Of a stretch of DNA of 64,000 bases, positions 45,763-56,616 are shown one piece after another. The translations under genes were made by a program, and so were the position numbers. Below the pieces are notes generated by a model. That model worked only from the letters and a program-made list of their open reading frames with translations. It ran no database searches and was not told where the DNA came from. The stretch covers positions 117,000 to 180,999 of the forward strand of contig CAYTCI010000001.1 of NCBI GenBank assembly GCA_964436305.1, read 5' to 3'. How positions within the stretch are numbered: position 1 is the first letter of the stretch; the number at the start of each line of letters is the position of its first letter. This DNA is from JAKPUX01 sp964436305 (GTDB taxonomy: Bacteria; Zhuqueibacterota; Zhuqueibacteria; Residuimicrobiales; Residuimicrobiaceae).

Positions 45763-47226
45763 TTATTGCAGGGCCTGCACTGCGGCCTGTGCCCAGTTCT
45801 GCAGGGGCACCCAGTAGAGGCCAAGGACAAAGACCGGCAGGACCAGGATCACCAAGAGGGGAGCGAGGGCGATCCGCCAGCGCGGCGCCTCCTCGTGGCT
45901 GCCCATGTACATCTCGCGCATGATCCGGGTGTAGTAAAAGAGGCCGACCACGCTGTTGAGGATGCCGATGAAGGCCAGGGCGATGTACCAGAAGCCGCTG
46001 TTGTGGATCAGGGCGGCAAAGAGGAAGAATTTGCCGATGAAGCCGGCGAGCGGCGGCAGGCCGGCCAGCGAGAAGAGATAGACGCTCAGGACGAAGCCGA
46101 GCAGCGGCGCCCGGTATCCCAGGCCCCGATAGTCCGCGATCTCTTCCGAACCCAGTTTGTCGGCGACGATCTGCACGGCAGCGAAGGCCCCGAGGTTCAT
46201 CACCAGATAGATGCCGAGGTAGAGCAGCACTGCGCCGGCGCCGATCTGGTCGATCAGGGCTACGCCCATCAGCATGTAGCCGGCATGGGCGATCGAGGAG
46301 TAGGCCAGCAGCCGTTTGATGTTGCTCTGGTGAATGGCGGTGAGGTTGCCGAGGGTCATGGTGATCGCCGAGATCATCCCCAAGAGAATGAGCAGCAGGG
46401 TGCGCAGATCGGGCCCGGCCTGGGGCAGCAGGGCGGTGAAGAAGCGCAGCATCAGGGCGAATCCCGCGGCCTTGGGGGCGACGCTGAGGAAGCCGGTGAA
46501 GGGGGTCGGCGCGCCCTGGTAAACATCCGGGCTCCACATGTGGAAGGGCACGGCGGCGGTCTTGAAACCCAGGCCGGTGAGGATCATGACCAGGGCGATT
46601 ACAGCGCCGAGCATTCCGGTCTTGCCGGCAGCCAGCACTGGTCCGGATTGGGTCAGGGCTGCGGCGATGGCGTTGTAGCCGGTCGAGCCGGTCAGGCCAT
46701 AGAGCAGCGAGATGCCAAAGAGCATCACGCCCGAAGCAACGCCGCCAAAGATGACATACTTGAGCGCCGCCTCATGTGAGAAGAGGTTGGCCCGTTTGAA
46801 TCCGGTCAGAATATAGGAGGCATAGCTGACCATCTCCATGGCGAGGTAGGCCATCAGCAGGTTGCGCGCAGCGGCCATCAGGCTGATGCCAATCACGATG
46901 GTGAGCAGCAGGGCGGCGAATTCGGGAAAGCGGTCGCGCGCGAGTTCGGCCGATTGCGCCGCGAGGATCAGCACCAGGGCCGCAGCGATCATCGCCAGCC
47001 AGAGGAAGAACCGGCTGAAGGCGTCCATCTGGAGCAGGTCGCCGATGGCGCCATCCTGCGGCACCAGCAGCGCCAGCAGGGCGGCGAGGGCGAGGAAGAG
47101 CAGGGCCACGATCAGGGTGCGCGCCAGGCGGCCCCTGGCAGGACCCATACTGGTCAGGAGCACCATGATCACCCCGGCCGTGAGCGCCAGCAGGGGATAG
47201 AGCAGGGGGAGTTGTGCCAAAGCCAT
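45763..47226 (-). CDS. nuoN: NADH-quinone oxidoreductase subunit N
   Basis: 487 residues of almost continuous hydrophobic helices (about 14), with conserved antiporter-type segments MEMVSYASYILTGF and TAAVPFHMWSPDVYQGAPTPFTGFLS. NuoN is one of three membrane proton-pumping subunits of complex I. It is the last gene of the operon and overlaps none; nuoM ends 14 bp upstream. Confidence 0.95.
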   Translation of the reverse strand: MALAQLPLLYPLLALTAGVIMVLLTSMGPARGRLARTLIVALLFLALAALLALLVPQDGAIGDLLQMDAFSRFFLWLAMIAAALVLILAAQSAELARDRFPEFAALLLTIVIGISLMAAARNLLMAYLAMEMVSYASYILTGFKRANLFSHEAALKYVIFGGVASGVMLFGISLLYGLTGSTGYNAIAAALTQSGPVLAAGKTGMLGAVIALVMILTGLGFKTAAVPFHMWSPDVYQGAPTPFTGFLSVAPKAAGFALMLRFFTALLPQAGPDLRTLLLILLGMISAITMTLGNLTAIHQSNIKRLLAYSSIAHAGYMLMGVALIDQIGAGAVLLYLGIYLVMNLGAFAAVQIVADKLGSEEIADYRGLGYRAPLLGFVLSVYLFSLAGLPPLAGFIGKFFLFAALIHNSGFWYIALAFIGILNSVVGLFYYTRIMREMYMGSHEEAPRWRIALAPLLVILVLPVFVLGLYWVPLQNWAQAAVQALQ

Positions 47227-47240
47227 GCGGGTATCCTCCC

Positions 47241-48761
47241 TCAGCCTTTGAATACGGCAAGAATGGTCATCAGGGTTTTGTTGATCAGGTCAAGCGCCGG
47301 ACCCGGAAAGATGCCGATGATCACGATCAACGCCGCCAGGGGATAGAGGGTGATGCGTTCACGCCAGGTCAGGTCGGGCAGGCCGGCGTATTTTTCGTTG
47401 AGCTTGCCGAGAAACATCCGCTGCATCGCCCAGAGGTAATAGGCCGCGGTGATGACGACCGCCAGGGCAGAGAGAATGGTGAGCACGCGGTAGGTCGGGA
47501 AGGCACCCGTGAAAACGAGGAACTCGCTGATGAAGCCGCACAGGGCCGGCAGGCCGAGGGAGGCCATAAAAGCCAGGCCGGTGAGGCCGGTATATTCGGG
47601 CATCTGGTAGGCCAGGCCGCCAAAGCCCTCGATCTCACGGTGGTGGGCGCGGTCATAGATCACGCCCGCGATGAGGAAGAGCATCGGGCTGATCAGACCG
47701 TGGGTGAACATCTGAAATACCCCACCGACGATCCCCTGCGCGGTGAAGGCCGAGATGCCGAGGAGGACAAAACCCATATGGCTGACCGACGAGTAGGCGA
47801 TCATCTTCTTCAGGTCTTTCTGCGCAAGGCAGACAAAGGCGCCATAGACGATGCTGATGGCACCGAAGAGGGCCATCCCCGGGGCCGCCCATTGCGTCGC
47901 CTCGGGCAAAATGCCAAAGTTGAAGCGCAGGATGCCATAGCCGCCCATCTTGAGCAGGATGCCGGCGAGGATGACCGAGATCGGCGTCGGGGCCTCGACG
48001 TGGGCATCGGGCAACCAGGTGTGGAAGGGGACCATCGGGATCTTGATGGCGAAGCCGATGAAGAGGAGGATGAAGATCAGATGGCTGAACTGGATGCCGA
48101 GCAGCGGCGCCTTGCTGGCGAAGTCATTCTCGGCGATCAGCTTGACGATGTTGAAGGTGTGCAGGGTTGGGGTGCCATCGACCAGCATCGCCGGACTGGA
48201 GTTGTAGTAGAGCGCGATGACCGCCAGCAGCATCAGCACCGAGCCGAAGAGGGTGTAGAGGAAAAACTTGATCGCGGCATACTCCTTGCGCGGGCCGCCC
48301 CAGATGCCGATGAGGAAGTACATCGGCAGCAGCATCACCTCCCAAAAGACATAAAAGAGAAACATGTCGAGGCTGCAGAAGGTGCCCAACATGCCGGTCT
48401 CGAGCAGGAGCAGCAGGGCGAAGTAGCCGCGGACGTACTTTTCGATACTCCAGGAGGCGATGACGGCGATGAAGCTGATCAGTACGGTCAAGAAGATCAG
48501 CAGCACCGAGAGGCCGTCGACACCGACGAAATACTCGATGTTGAAGGAGCGGATCCAGACGAGATGATGCTGCATCTGCATCCCGGCAAGGGACGGGTCG
48601 AACTGCAGCAGCATCTGGATGCCGAGCAGCAGGGCCAGTCCGCTGAAGATCGTGGCCGCCCAGCGGATGGCTTTTTTCTGTGCGGCCGGCAGCAGGAGCA
48701 CAACCGGTATGCCGAGCAGGGGTAAAAAGATGATCCAGGTCAACAGCGTGGATTCGGTCAT
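47241..48761 (-). CDS. nuoM: NADH-quinone oxidoreductase subunit M
   Basis: 506 residues, about 14 helices. Pump signatures include FLFYVFWEVMLLPMYFLIG (key Glu in helix 5), IKIPMVPFHTWLPDAHVEAPT (helix 7-8 region) and SSVSHMGFVLLG. It pumps protons as part of the membrane arm. The gene follows nuoL by 76 bp. Confidence 0.96.
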   Translation of the reverse strand: MTESTLLTWIIFLPLLGIPVVLLLPAAQKKAIRWAATIFSGLALLLGIQMLLQFDPSLAGMQMQHHLVWIRSFNIEYFVGVDGLSVLLIFLTVLISFIAVIASWSIEKYVRGYFALLLLLETGMLGTFCSLDMFLFYVFWEVMLLPMYFLIGIWGGPRKEYAAIKFFLYTLFGSVLMLLAVIALYYNSSPAMLVDGTPTLHTFNIVKLIAENDFASKAPLLGIQFSHLIFILLFIGFAIKIPMVPFHTWLPDAHVEAPTPISVILAGILLKMGGYGILRFNFGILPEATQWAAPGMALFGAISIVYGAFVCLAQKDLKKMIAYSSVSHMGFVLLGISAFTAQGIVGGVFQMFTHGLISPMLFLIAGVIYDRAHHREIEGFGGLAYQMPEYTGLTGLAFMASLGLPALCGFISEFLVFTGAFPTYRVLTILSALAVVITAAYYLWAMQRMFLGKLNEKYAGLPDLTWRERITLYPLAALIVIIGIFPGPALDLINKTLMTILAVFKG

Positions 48762-48837
48762 AGTAGGTACTCCAAGGTTCGGTTATAGCGTCATCGCAAA
48801 ACTCGATCGCGGCTGGTCCGGCAGGCGGACCGGTTCG

Positions 48838-50961
<2,124 letters not shown>

Positions 50962-50966
50962 CCAGG

Positions 50967-51281
50967 CTACTCCTTCAAATTCACCGTCAGGTTCACATCG
51001 ATATTCTTGTAGGACCGGTAGATGGCCAGGACGATCGCCATGGCGATGGCGGCCTCGGCGGCGGCCAGCACGATGACAAAGAGGGCGAAGACCTGGCCGG
51101 AGAGGCCGTTCTCGACGAAACGGGCAAAGGCGACCAGGTTGATATTGGCGCTATTGAGGATCAGTTCGACCCCCATGAGCAGACCGATGGCGTTGCGACG
51201 GGTGAGGACGCAGATCATGCCGAGTACGAAGAGCAGCGCAGCGACGATCAGAAAGGCGGGCAGGCCGATGGTGAGGGTCAT
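50967..51281 (-). CDS. nuoK: NADH-quinone oxidoreductase subunit K
   Basis: 104 residues, three predicted helices. The motif RRNAIGLLMGVELILNSANINLVAF includes the Glu residues needed for proton transfer. Length is exactly that of the family. Its ATG overlaps the nuoJ stop (ATGA), so translation is coupled. Confidence 0.97.
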   Translation of the reverse strand: MTLTIGLPAFLIVAALLFVLGMICVLTRRNAIGLLMGVELILNSANINLVAFARFVENGLSGQVFALFVIVLAAAEAAIAMAIVLAIYRSYKNIDVNLTVNLKE

Positions 51282-51802
51282 GATTTCACCTCCTCCTCAT
51301 CCTTGATCTCCTTGCGCACCAGCATCACCGCGCCGATCAGCGCCGCCAGCAGGAGCAGCGAGAGGATCTCGAAGGGGAGCACATAGGTGCTGAGCAGGGC
51401 GTTGCCGAGCGGCGGCACGGAGGCTTCGATCTCGGCGGGGGTTTTCAGCTGCCAGGGGAAAGCCAGGGCCAGGTAGATCAGGAGCCCGGCGGCGATGGCG
51501 CCGAGGAGGGTGGCCGGGAGAACCCCCCGGCTCGGATTGGACTGGCTGGCATTTTCGATGCCACGGGTGAGCATGATCGCGAAGAGGATGACGATCAACA
51601 CGCCGCCGACATAGATGAGGATCTGGGCGGCGGCGAGAAAGGTCAGCGAGAGCAGGCCATAAAAGCCGGCGACCCCGGCGAAGGTGCCGAGCAGGGCAAA
51701 GCCGGAGTGGATGATGTTGCGCGAATAGACCACGATCAGGCCGCAACCGAGGATAAGGGCCGCGAAGAGGAAGAAAAGGAGATCCGGAATGGTAAAGTTC
51801 AT
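51278..51802 (-). CDS. nuoJ: NADH-quinone oxidoreductase subunit J
   Basis: 174 residues from the ATG at 51802, which overlaps the nuoI stop by 4 bp. A longer open frame extends upstream through nuoI but is not coding. Five hydrophobic helices are visible, with LTFLAAAQILIYVGGVLIVILFAIML the conserved NuoJ region. It is a small membrane subunit near the quinone site. Confidence 0.94.
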   Translation of the reverse strand: MNFTIPDLLFFLFAALILGCGLIVVYSRNIIHSGFALLGTFAGVAGFYGLLSLTFLAAAQILIYVGGVLIVILFAIMLTRGIENASQSNPSRGVLPATLLGAIAAGLLIYLALAFPWQLKTPAEIEASVPPLGNALLSTYVLPFEILSLLLLAALIGAVMLVRKEIKDEEEVKS

Positions 51803-52389
51803 GCGGCGTCCTCCTTGTTTTTCTTCCAGCGCACGGCTCCGCGCGCGGCGTCGGGCGAGACCAGCGCCGGGGCGTCCCAGGCCTTCTTGATGGCATAATA
51901 GGGGGCATTTTGCGGCAGCCCCTGCGGTTCCTGGTCCTTGACGACCCGGTAGGCGGGGATCTTGTCGCCCGGCTTGATATAGCAGTGGAGGAGATTGTTG
52001 GCGTGCCAGGTGCTTGCCTCGAAATCGGTGCTGTGGCGGATCGCCCCGGTCGGGCAGACCTCGGTGCAGAGGCCGCAGACCATGCACATGGCAAAATCGA
52101 TCTCGAAGCGGGTGAGGAAATTCTTCTTGGTCTCCGGATCGCGTTCGGTCTCGATCAGGATCACGCCCAGGGGGCAGCGCTTCATGCAGGCCATACAGGC
52201 GGTGCAGATGGTGGTGTCGACCTCGAGCAGTCCGCGAAAGCCGGGGGGGAGCATCTCCTGAACCGGCTTGGGCGTGCGATCGGGATACTGGACGGTATAG
52301 GGCTTGCGCAGGCACCAGGAGAGGGTGACCGCCAACCCCTCAAAGATCGAGACCGCGGAATTCTTGATGTTGTTGAAATATTCGCGCAC
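51799..52389 (-). CDS. nuoI: NADH-quinone oxidoreductase subunit I (2 [4Fe-4S])
   Basis: 196 residues. Two [4Fe-4S] motifs, CTACMACMKRCP and CMVCGLCTEVCP, provide the clusters that pass electrons to NuoB. An N-terminal helix-like segment (SIFEGLAVTLSWCLRKPY) precedes them and the C-terminal tail is charged. Its length is near the family upper range. It lies 22 bp after nuoH. Confidence 0.95.
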   Translation of the reverse strand: MREYFNNIKNSAVSIFEGLAVTLSWCLRKPYTVQYPDRTPKPVQEMLPPGFRGLLEVDTTICTACMACMKRCPLGVILIETERDPETKKNFLTRFEIDFAMCMVCGLCTEVCPTGAIRHSTDFEASTWHANNLLHCYIKPGDKIPAYRVVKDQEPQGLPQNAPYYAIKKAWDAPALVSPDAARGAVRWKKNKEDAA

Positions 52390-52411
52390 TATCGGCTCCA
52401 GGTTAGGTCTT

Positions 52412-53644
52412 TTATGCCCAGATTTTGATATAAAGTTGGTCCTTCATGGCGCGGAGGTTGAAAAAGGCCCGCCAGATCAGGCCGATGGCGATGGCCAGGC
52501 CGAGCCCGGTCAGCAGCAGCCGCATGGCCAGCCAGACCCAGTGCCAGAGGCCGGTCTGCGGCAGGATGACAAAGAGCGCCGAGCCGAGCAGGCAGACAAA
52601 ACCGATCGGCACGAAATACTTCCAGCACATCAGCATCAGCTGGTCGACGCGCAGGCGCGGCAAGGTCCAGCGCACCCAGATGACGATGAAGACGAAGACG
52701 CTGGTCTTGATGAAAAAGACGGCGATGCTGGCGGCAACCCAGAGGATCCTGACCGCAAAGGGCGAGGCGGCGATGACCGCGCCGAGATCGGCGATGCCGG
52801 GGATCTGCCAGCCGCCGAGGAAGAGGGTGGTGAGCAGGGCCGACATGGTCCAAACATTGGCCCATTCGGTGAAGAGGAAGAAGAGAAAGCGCATGCCGGA
52901 GTACTCGACCAGATAGCCGGCCACCAGTTCGCTCTCTGCCTCGGGCAGATCGAAGGGAGTGCGGTTGCCCTCGGCGAGGATCGAGGCGAAAAAGATGAAA
53001 AAGGCGATGAAGGTGAAGGGATTGCTGAAGAAAAACCACTGCCAGGGCCAGCCGCCCTGCTGGGCGACGATGGATTGCATATTGAGCGTCCCGGCGACGG
53101 CGACGACGGTGAGGACCGAGAGGCCCGCCGGGATCTCATAGGAGATCATCTGCGAGGCCGAACGCACCCCGCCGATCAGCGACCACTTGTTGTTGCTCGA
53201 CCAGCCCGCCATCAGGATGCCCAGCACCACCAGGGTGGTGATGGCGGTGATATAGAAAATGCCGATATCGATGTTGCTGGCGATGATGCCATAGCCCCAG
53301 GGCAGGGCGGCAAAGGCGGCGAAGCCCCCGGGAAAGACCAGATAGGGCGCCATCTTGAAAAGGGTGCGATCGGCCGCGTCGGGGATGACATCCTCCTTGA
53401 GAAAGGATTTGAGGCCGTCGGCCAGCCACTGCCAGAAACCGACGAGGCCGACGCGGTTGGGGCCGATGCGCGACTGCATGCGGCCGGCGATGCGGCGCTC
53501 AAGCCAGGAGGTGATGCCGGCAAAGCTGGCCATGAAGACCAGCACCGCGGCGGCGACGATCAGCAGCCAGAAGCCGAGGGCGAGGGTCATCACCCAGGGA
53601 TCGAGCTGGAAATGGGCGATCAGTGCGTCAAACCAGTTTTTCAT
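52412..53644 (-). CDS. nuoH: NADH-quinone oxidoreductase subunit H
   Basis: 410 residues, about nine helices. It has the quinone-site region MQSRIGPNRVGLVGFWQWLADGLK and the EGNRTPFDLPEAESELVAGY loop. In most complete operons nuoE, nuoF and nuoG lie between nuoD and nuoH; here only 48 bp separate these two genes. The start has a weak ribosome site. Confidence 0.95.
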   Translation of the reverse strand: MKNWFDALIAHFQLDPWVMTLALGFWLLIVAAAVLVFMASFAGITSWLERRIAGRMQSRIGPNRVGLVGFWQWLADGLKSFLKEDVIPDAADRTLFKMAPYLVFPGGFAAFAALPWGYGIIASNIDIGIFYITAITTLVVLGILMAGWSSNNKWSLIGGVRSASQMISYEIPAGLSVLTVVAVAGTLNMQSIVAQQGGWPWQWFFFSNPFTFIAFFIFFASILAEGNRTPFDLPEAESELVAGYLVEYSGMRFLFFLFTEWANVWTMSALLTTLFLGGWQIPGIADLGAVIAASPFAVRILWVAASIAVFFIKTSVFVFIVIWVRWTLPRLRVDQLMLMCWKYFVPIGFVCLLGSALFVILPQTGLWHWVWLAMRLLLTGLGLAIAIGLIWRAFFNLRAMKDQLYIKIWA

Positions 53645-53692
53645 AGGCTCATTCTGTTTTTATTCAGCGTGCAAGCAGGAGCGGGCCGTGCT

Positions 53693-54823
53693 CTAGCGGT
53701 CCACCTCGGGCGCGACCACATCGAGGCTGCCAAAGAAAGCCGTGAGGTCAGCCACCATAAAACCGGGAATCACTTCGGGAATCGCCGCCATGGCGCAGAA
53801 GGAGCTGGTCCTGATCTTGCAGCGGAAGGGCTTGTCGCTGCCATCGCTGATCAGGTAAAAGCCCATCTCGCCGCGGGTGCTCTCGACACGGGTATAGACT
53901 TCGCCGGCGGGCACCACCGGGTTGCGCGGCACCTTGGCCAGCCAGTCGCCCTCGGGGATGCCTGCGACCGCCTGGCGGACAATTTTGGCCGACTCGACCA
54001 TCTCGTCGAGGCGGACCATATAGCGCGAGAAGGTATCGCCGGCCTCACCGCGGTAACCCTCTCCGGTAATGACCTGGAACTGGAATTCGGGGTAGACACT
54101 GTAGGGATAGTCGCGGCGCAGGTCGAAGTCGACGCCGGAGGCGCGCAGGTTCGGACCACCCAGGCCGTACTTGATCGCCTGGGCGGCCGAGATCGGCACG
54201 ACGTGCACCAGCCGTTTGACAAAGATCTCGTTGCCGGTTATCAGGCGGTTGAACTCGGGGAGAAAGGTCTCAAAGCGGTCGAGAAAGGCGAGGATTTCCT
54301 TGTCCAGCCCTGGCACCCAGTCACGCGAGACGCCGCCGAAGCGCATATAGTTGTAGTTGAGGCGGGCGCCGCAGATCTTTTCCATCAGGTCGTTGACGAT
54401 CTCGCGCTCGCGCATGCCGTGCAGGAAGGGGGTGAAGGCGCCGAGATCCATGGCGAAGGTGCCGCAGGCGATGAGATGGTTGATGATGCGGTTGAGCTCG
54501 CAGGCGACGACACGCATGTATTCGGCGCGGCGCGGCACCTCGATCCCGAGCAGTTTTTCCACCGCCATGCAGTAGCACTGGTTGCCGAACATGGCCGAGA
54601 GATAGTCGACGCGGTCGGTGTAGGGGATAAAGCCGACGTACTGGGTCGTTTCGCCGATCTTTTCGATCGCGCGGTGGAGGAAACCCACCTTTGGCTCGGC
54701 TTTTTCGATGATTTCACCGCGCAGGGTCAGAGTGAGATTGAGGACGCCGTGGGTGGAGGGATGCTGGGGTCCCATATTGACGATGGTGGTGTCGTGCTGC
54801 AGGGATTCCGCTGTACCTTTCAT
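53693..54823 (-). CDS. nuoD: NADH-quinone oxidoreductase subunit D
   Basis: 376 residues, about the normal length of separate NuoD. It has NMGPQHPSTHGVLNLTLTLRGE at the N-terminus, VGFLHRAIEKIGET and the conserved terminal DVVAPEVDR. It forms the quinone pocket with NuoB. It is not fused to NuoC, which ends 87 bp upstream. Confidence 0.96.
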   Translation of the reverse strand: MKGTAESLQHDTTIVNMGPQHPSTHGVLNLTLTLRGEIIEKAEPKVGFLHRAIEKIGETTQYVGFIPYTDRVDYLSAMFGNQCYCMAVEKLLGIEVPRRAEYMRVVACELNRIINHLIACGTFAMDLGAFTPFLHGMREREIVNDLMEKICGARLNYNYMRFGGVSRDWVPGLDKEILAFLDRFETFLPEFNRLITGNEIFVKRLVHVVPISAAQAIKYGLGGPNLRASGVDFDLRRDYPYSVYPEFQFQVITGEGYRGEAGDTFSRYMVRLDEMVESAKIVRQAVAGIPEGDWLAKVPRNPVVPAGEVYTRVESTRGEMGFYLISDGSDKPFRCKIRTSSFCAMAAIPEVIPGFMVADLTAFFGSLDVVAPEVDR

Positions 54824-54910
54824 GGGGCTCTTGTCCTGAATTATAGAGTGCCAGTAACAGACCTTCCGGAAGCGGGGCTTGCACCGGCGCGATGGGGCGC
54901 CGGGGTCCTG

Positions 54911-55459
54911 TCAGGCGCCTTCCGGAGCGGGGCCGGATTCCGGCGCGGGTTTGGCCGGGTAGAGCGGATCGAGCAGTTTGTGGCTGTCCGGCCGGGTCGT
55001 CGGGATGCCGTGATAGTCCGGGGCCTCGACATAATCCTTGCGCAGGGGATGGCCCACCCAGTCCTCGGGCATCATGATCCGGATGAGGTTGGGGTGGCCG
55101 GTGAAGCGGATGCCGAGCAGGTCCCAGGCCTCGCGCTCGAAAAAGTCGGCGTTGCCATAGAGGGCATGGGCGGAGGCGACCTCAGGCTGATCATAGGGCA
55201 ACAGCACCTTGAGGGTGACCTCGCACTTTTTCTCGAAGGAGCGGATCACATAGACGACGCCCAGGCTGTTGCCATAGTCGATGCCGCCGAGGCAGGAGAG
55301 GTAGATGAAGCCATGGGTGGATTTGAGATATTCGAGGGTGGGGATGATCTGGTCGGCCGGGATGAGGATCCAGGGATCGCCGGCCTGACCCTGTTGGAGT
55401 TCGCAGCGGCTCCCGGGGAACTGGTTTTGCAGCAAGGCGAGAATTTCGTTCGGCGTCAT
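54911..55459 (-). CDS. nuoC: NADH-quinone oxidoreductase subunit C
   Basis: 182 residues, containing the 30-kDa-subunit segment EREAWDLLGIRFTGHPNLIRIMMPEDWVGHPLRKDY. It is a hydrophilic structural subunit. The start overlaps the nuoB stop by 4 bp. Confidence 0.95.
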   Translation of the reverse strand: MTPNEILALLQNQFPGSRCELQQGQAGDPWILIPADQIIPTLEYLKSTHGFIYLSCLGGIDYGNSLGVVYVIRSFEKKCEVTLKVLLPYDQPEVASAHALYGNADFFEREAWDLLGIRFTGHPNLIRIMMPEDWVGHPLRKDYVEAPDYHGIPTTRPDSHKLLDPLYPAKPAPESGPAPEGA

Positions 55460-55962
55460 TTGGCGATGGCCTCCGCTTCATTGAACATGCGCTGTGCCCA
55501 GTGGTCTTTCTTGATCCGGTTTTGGATGGTCATCATCGCGTGGTTGAGGGCCTCGGGCCGCGGCGGGCAGCCCGGCAGATAGACATCGACCGGGATAACC
55601 TTGTCGATGCCCTTGACGACCGAGTAGCCCCGTGAGAAGAGGCCGCCGCAGTTGGCGCAGGAGCCCATGGCGAGGACATACTTGGGCTCGGGCATCTGGT
55701 CATACAGGCGGCGGACGTCCTCGGCCATCTTGTAGGTGATCGAGCCGGCGATCAGCAACAGATCAACCTGGCGCGGGGTGGCGCGGAAGACCATGCCAAA
55801 GCGATCGAGGTCGGTGCGCGGACCGCCGGTCTGCATCAGCTCGATCCCGCAGCAGGCGGTGGCGAAGAGCAGATACCAGAGCGAGTTCTTGCGCGGCAGA
55901 TTGATCAGATCATCGATTTTGGTGGGGATGGCAAAACCCGCATCCCAGATCAGAGGCTCCAT
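55456..55962 (-). CDS. nuoB: NADH-quinone oxidoreductase subunit B (N2 cluster)
   Basis: 168 residues from the ATG at 55962, which is preceded by TAGGAG; an in-frame extension to 56103 would overlap nuoA and has no ribosome site. The adjacent Cys pair in FATACCGIELMQTGG plus GSCANCGGLFSRGYSVV and YLPGCPPRPEAL are the N2 [4Fe-4S] ligand regions. Confidence 0.95.
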   Translation of the reverse strand: MEPLIWDAGFAIPTKIDDLINLPRKNSLWYLLFATACCGIELMQTGGPRTDLDRFGMVFRATPRQVDLLLIAGSITYKMAEDVRRLYDQMPEPKYVLAMGSCANCGGLFSRGYSVVKGIDKVIPVDVYLPGCPPRPEALNHAMMTIQNRIKKDHWAQRMFNEAEAIAK

Positions 55963-55970
55963 GGGAACTC

Positions 55971-56360
55971 CTAACGGCTTTCGATTTTCTTGATCCATTC
56001 GAGATCGCCCCTTTTCCAGAGAAAAGCCAGGCCGGCGACGAGAATGACGACGAAAAGCAGGATCTCGGAAAAGGCGATCCAGCCCTTGCCCAGCCCGGCC
56101 CATTCCCGCAGCACGGTGACCACCGGAAAGGTCAGCACCACCTCGACATCGAAGATCAAAAAGACCAGGGCGAGCATGTAAAAACGCGGATTAAAGTTGT
56201 ACCAGCCGATGCCGGTGGGCACTTCACCGCATTCATAGGTGGCGTTGCGGTTCTTGCCCATGCGCCGGGGGCGGATCCAGCGGCCCAGCTCCATGGCGAT
56301 CAGCACAAAGGCTGCACCGAGCAGGAGGAACATGACGACCATGCTGAAATGGAATAACAC
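55971..56360 (-). CDS. nuoA: NADH-quinone oxidoreductase subunit A
   Basis: 129 residues with a GTG start supported by AAGGAG 7 bp upstream. Three helices are present, and the conserved loop ATYECGEVPTGIGWYNFNPRFYM matches NuoA. It is the first gene of the operon. Confidence 0.95.
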   Translation of the reverse strand: MLFHFSMVVMFLLLGAAFVLIAMELGRWIRPRRMGKNRNATYECGEVPTGIGWYNFNPRFYMLALVFLIFDVEVVLTFPVVTVLREWAGLGKGWIAFSEILLFVVILVAGLAFLWKRGDLEWIKKIESR

Positions 56361-56409
56361 AGAACATCTCCTTCGGAAACGGAAGCAGATGAAATAGGGG
56401 AGGGAACCG

Positions 56410-56421
56410 TTGATTAATCAA
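56410..56421. promoter_or_regulatory. Perfect 12-bp palindrome upstream of nuoA
   Basis: TTGATTAATCAA lies 50 bp before nuoA in an AT-rich stretch. The half sites equal FNR/CRP-family half sites, but the centre has 2 rather than 4 unpaired bases, so it is not a standard FNR box. Confidence 0.3.
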
Positions 56422-56555
56422 GCGAAAAAATAGAAATTCCAGCCTTAAGAAGCAAGAAAAAATACCATCGTCCACCGCATGAACGGCAAAGCGCGGCCAT
56501 CACACCGCTCCCGTGCGCCCCCGCCCCTCGCGCCCACCCCGCCGCAGGATTCCGC

Positions 56556-56584
56556 TTGCTTGCAACGCTCCGGTTTCGTATACT
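56556..56584 (+). promoter_or_regulatory. Promoter of the sialate O-acetylesterase gene
   Basis: TTGCTT and TATACT with 17 bp between, 32 bp before the ATG at 56617. Confidence 0.5.
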
Positions 56585-56616
56585 AGAACGGCACCCCCTC
56601 TACTGGAGAACCGGCA

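Noticed and set aside
51803..52315. N-terminal extension of nuoJ
   Set aside because: It lies wholly inside nuoI, which carries two iron-sulfur motifs.
52304..55582. 1092-residue plus-strand frame opposite nuoD-nuoI
   Set aside because: Antisense to clear complex I genes; composition is Glu/Asp/His/Gly-rich and lacks domain structure.
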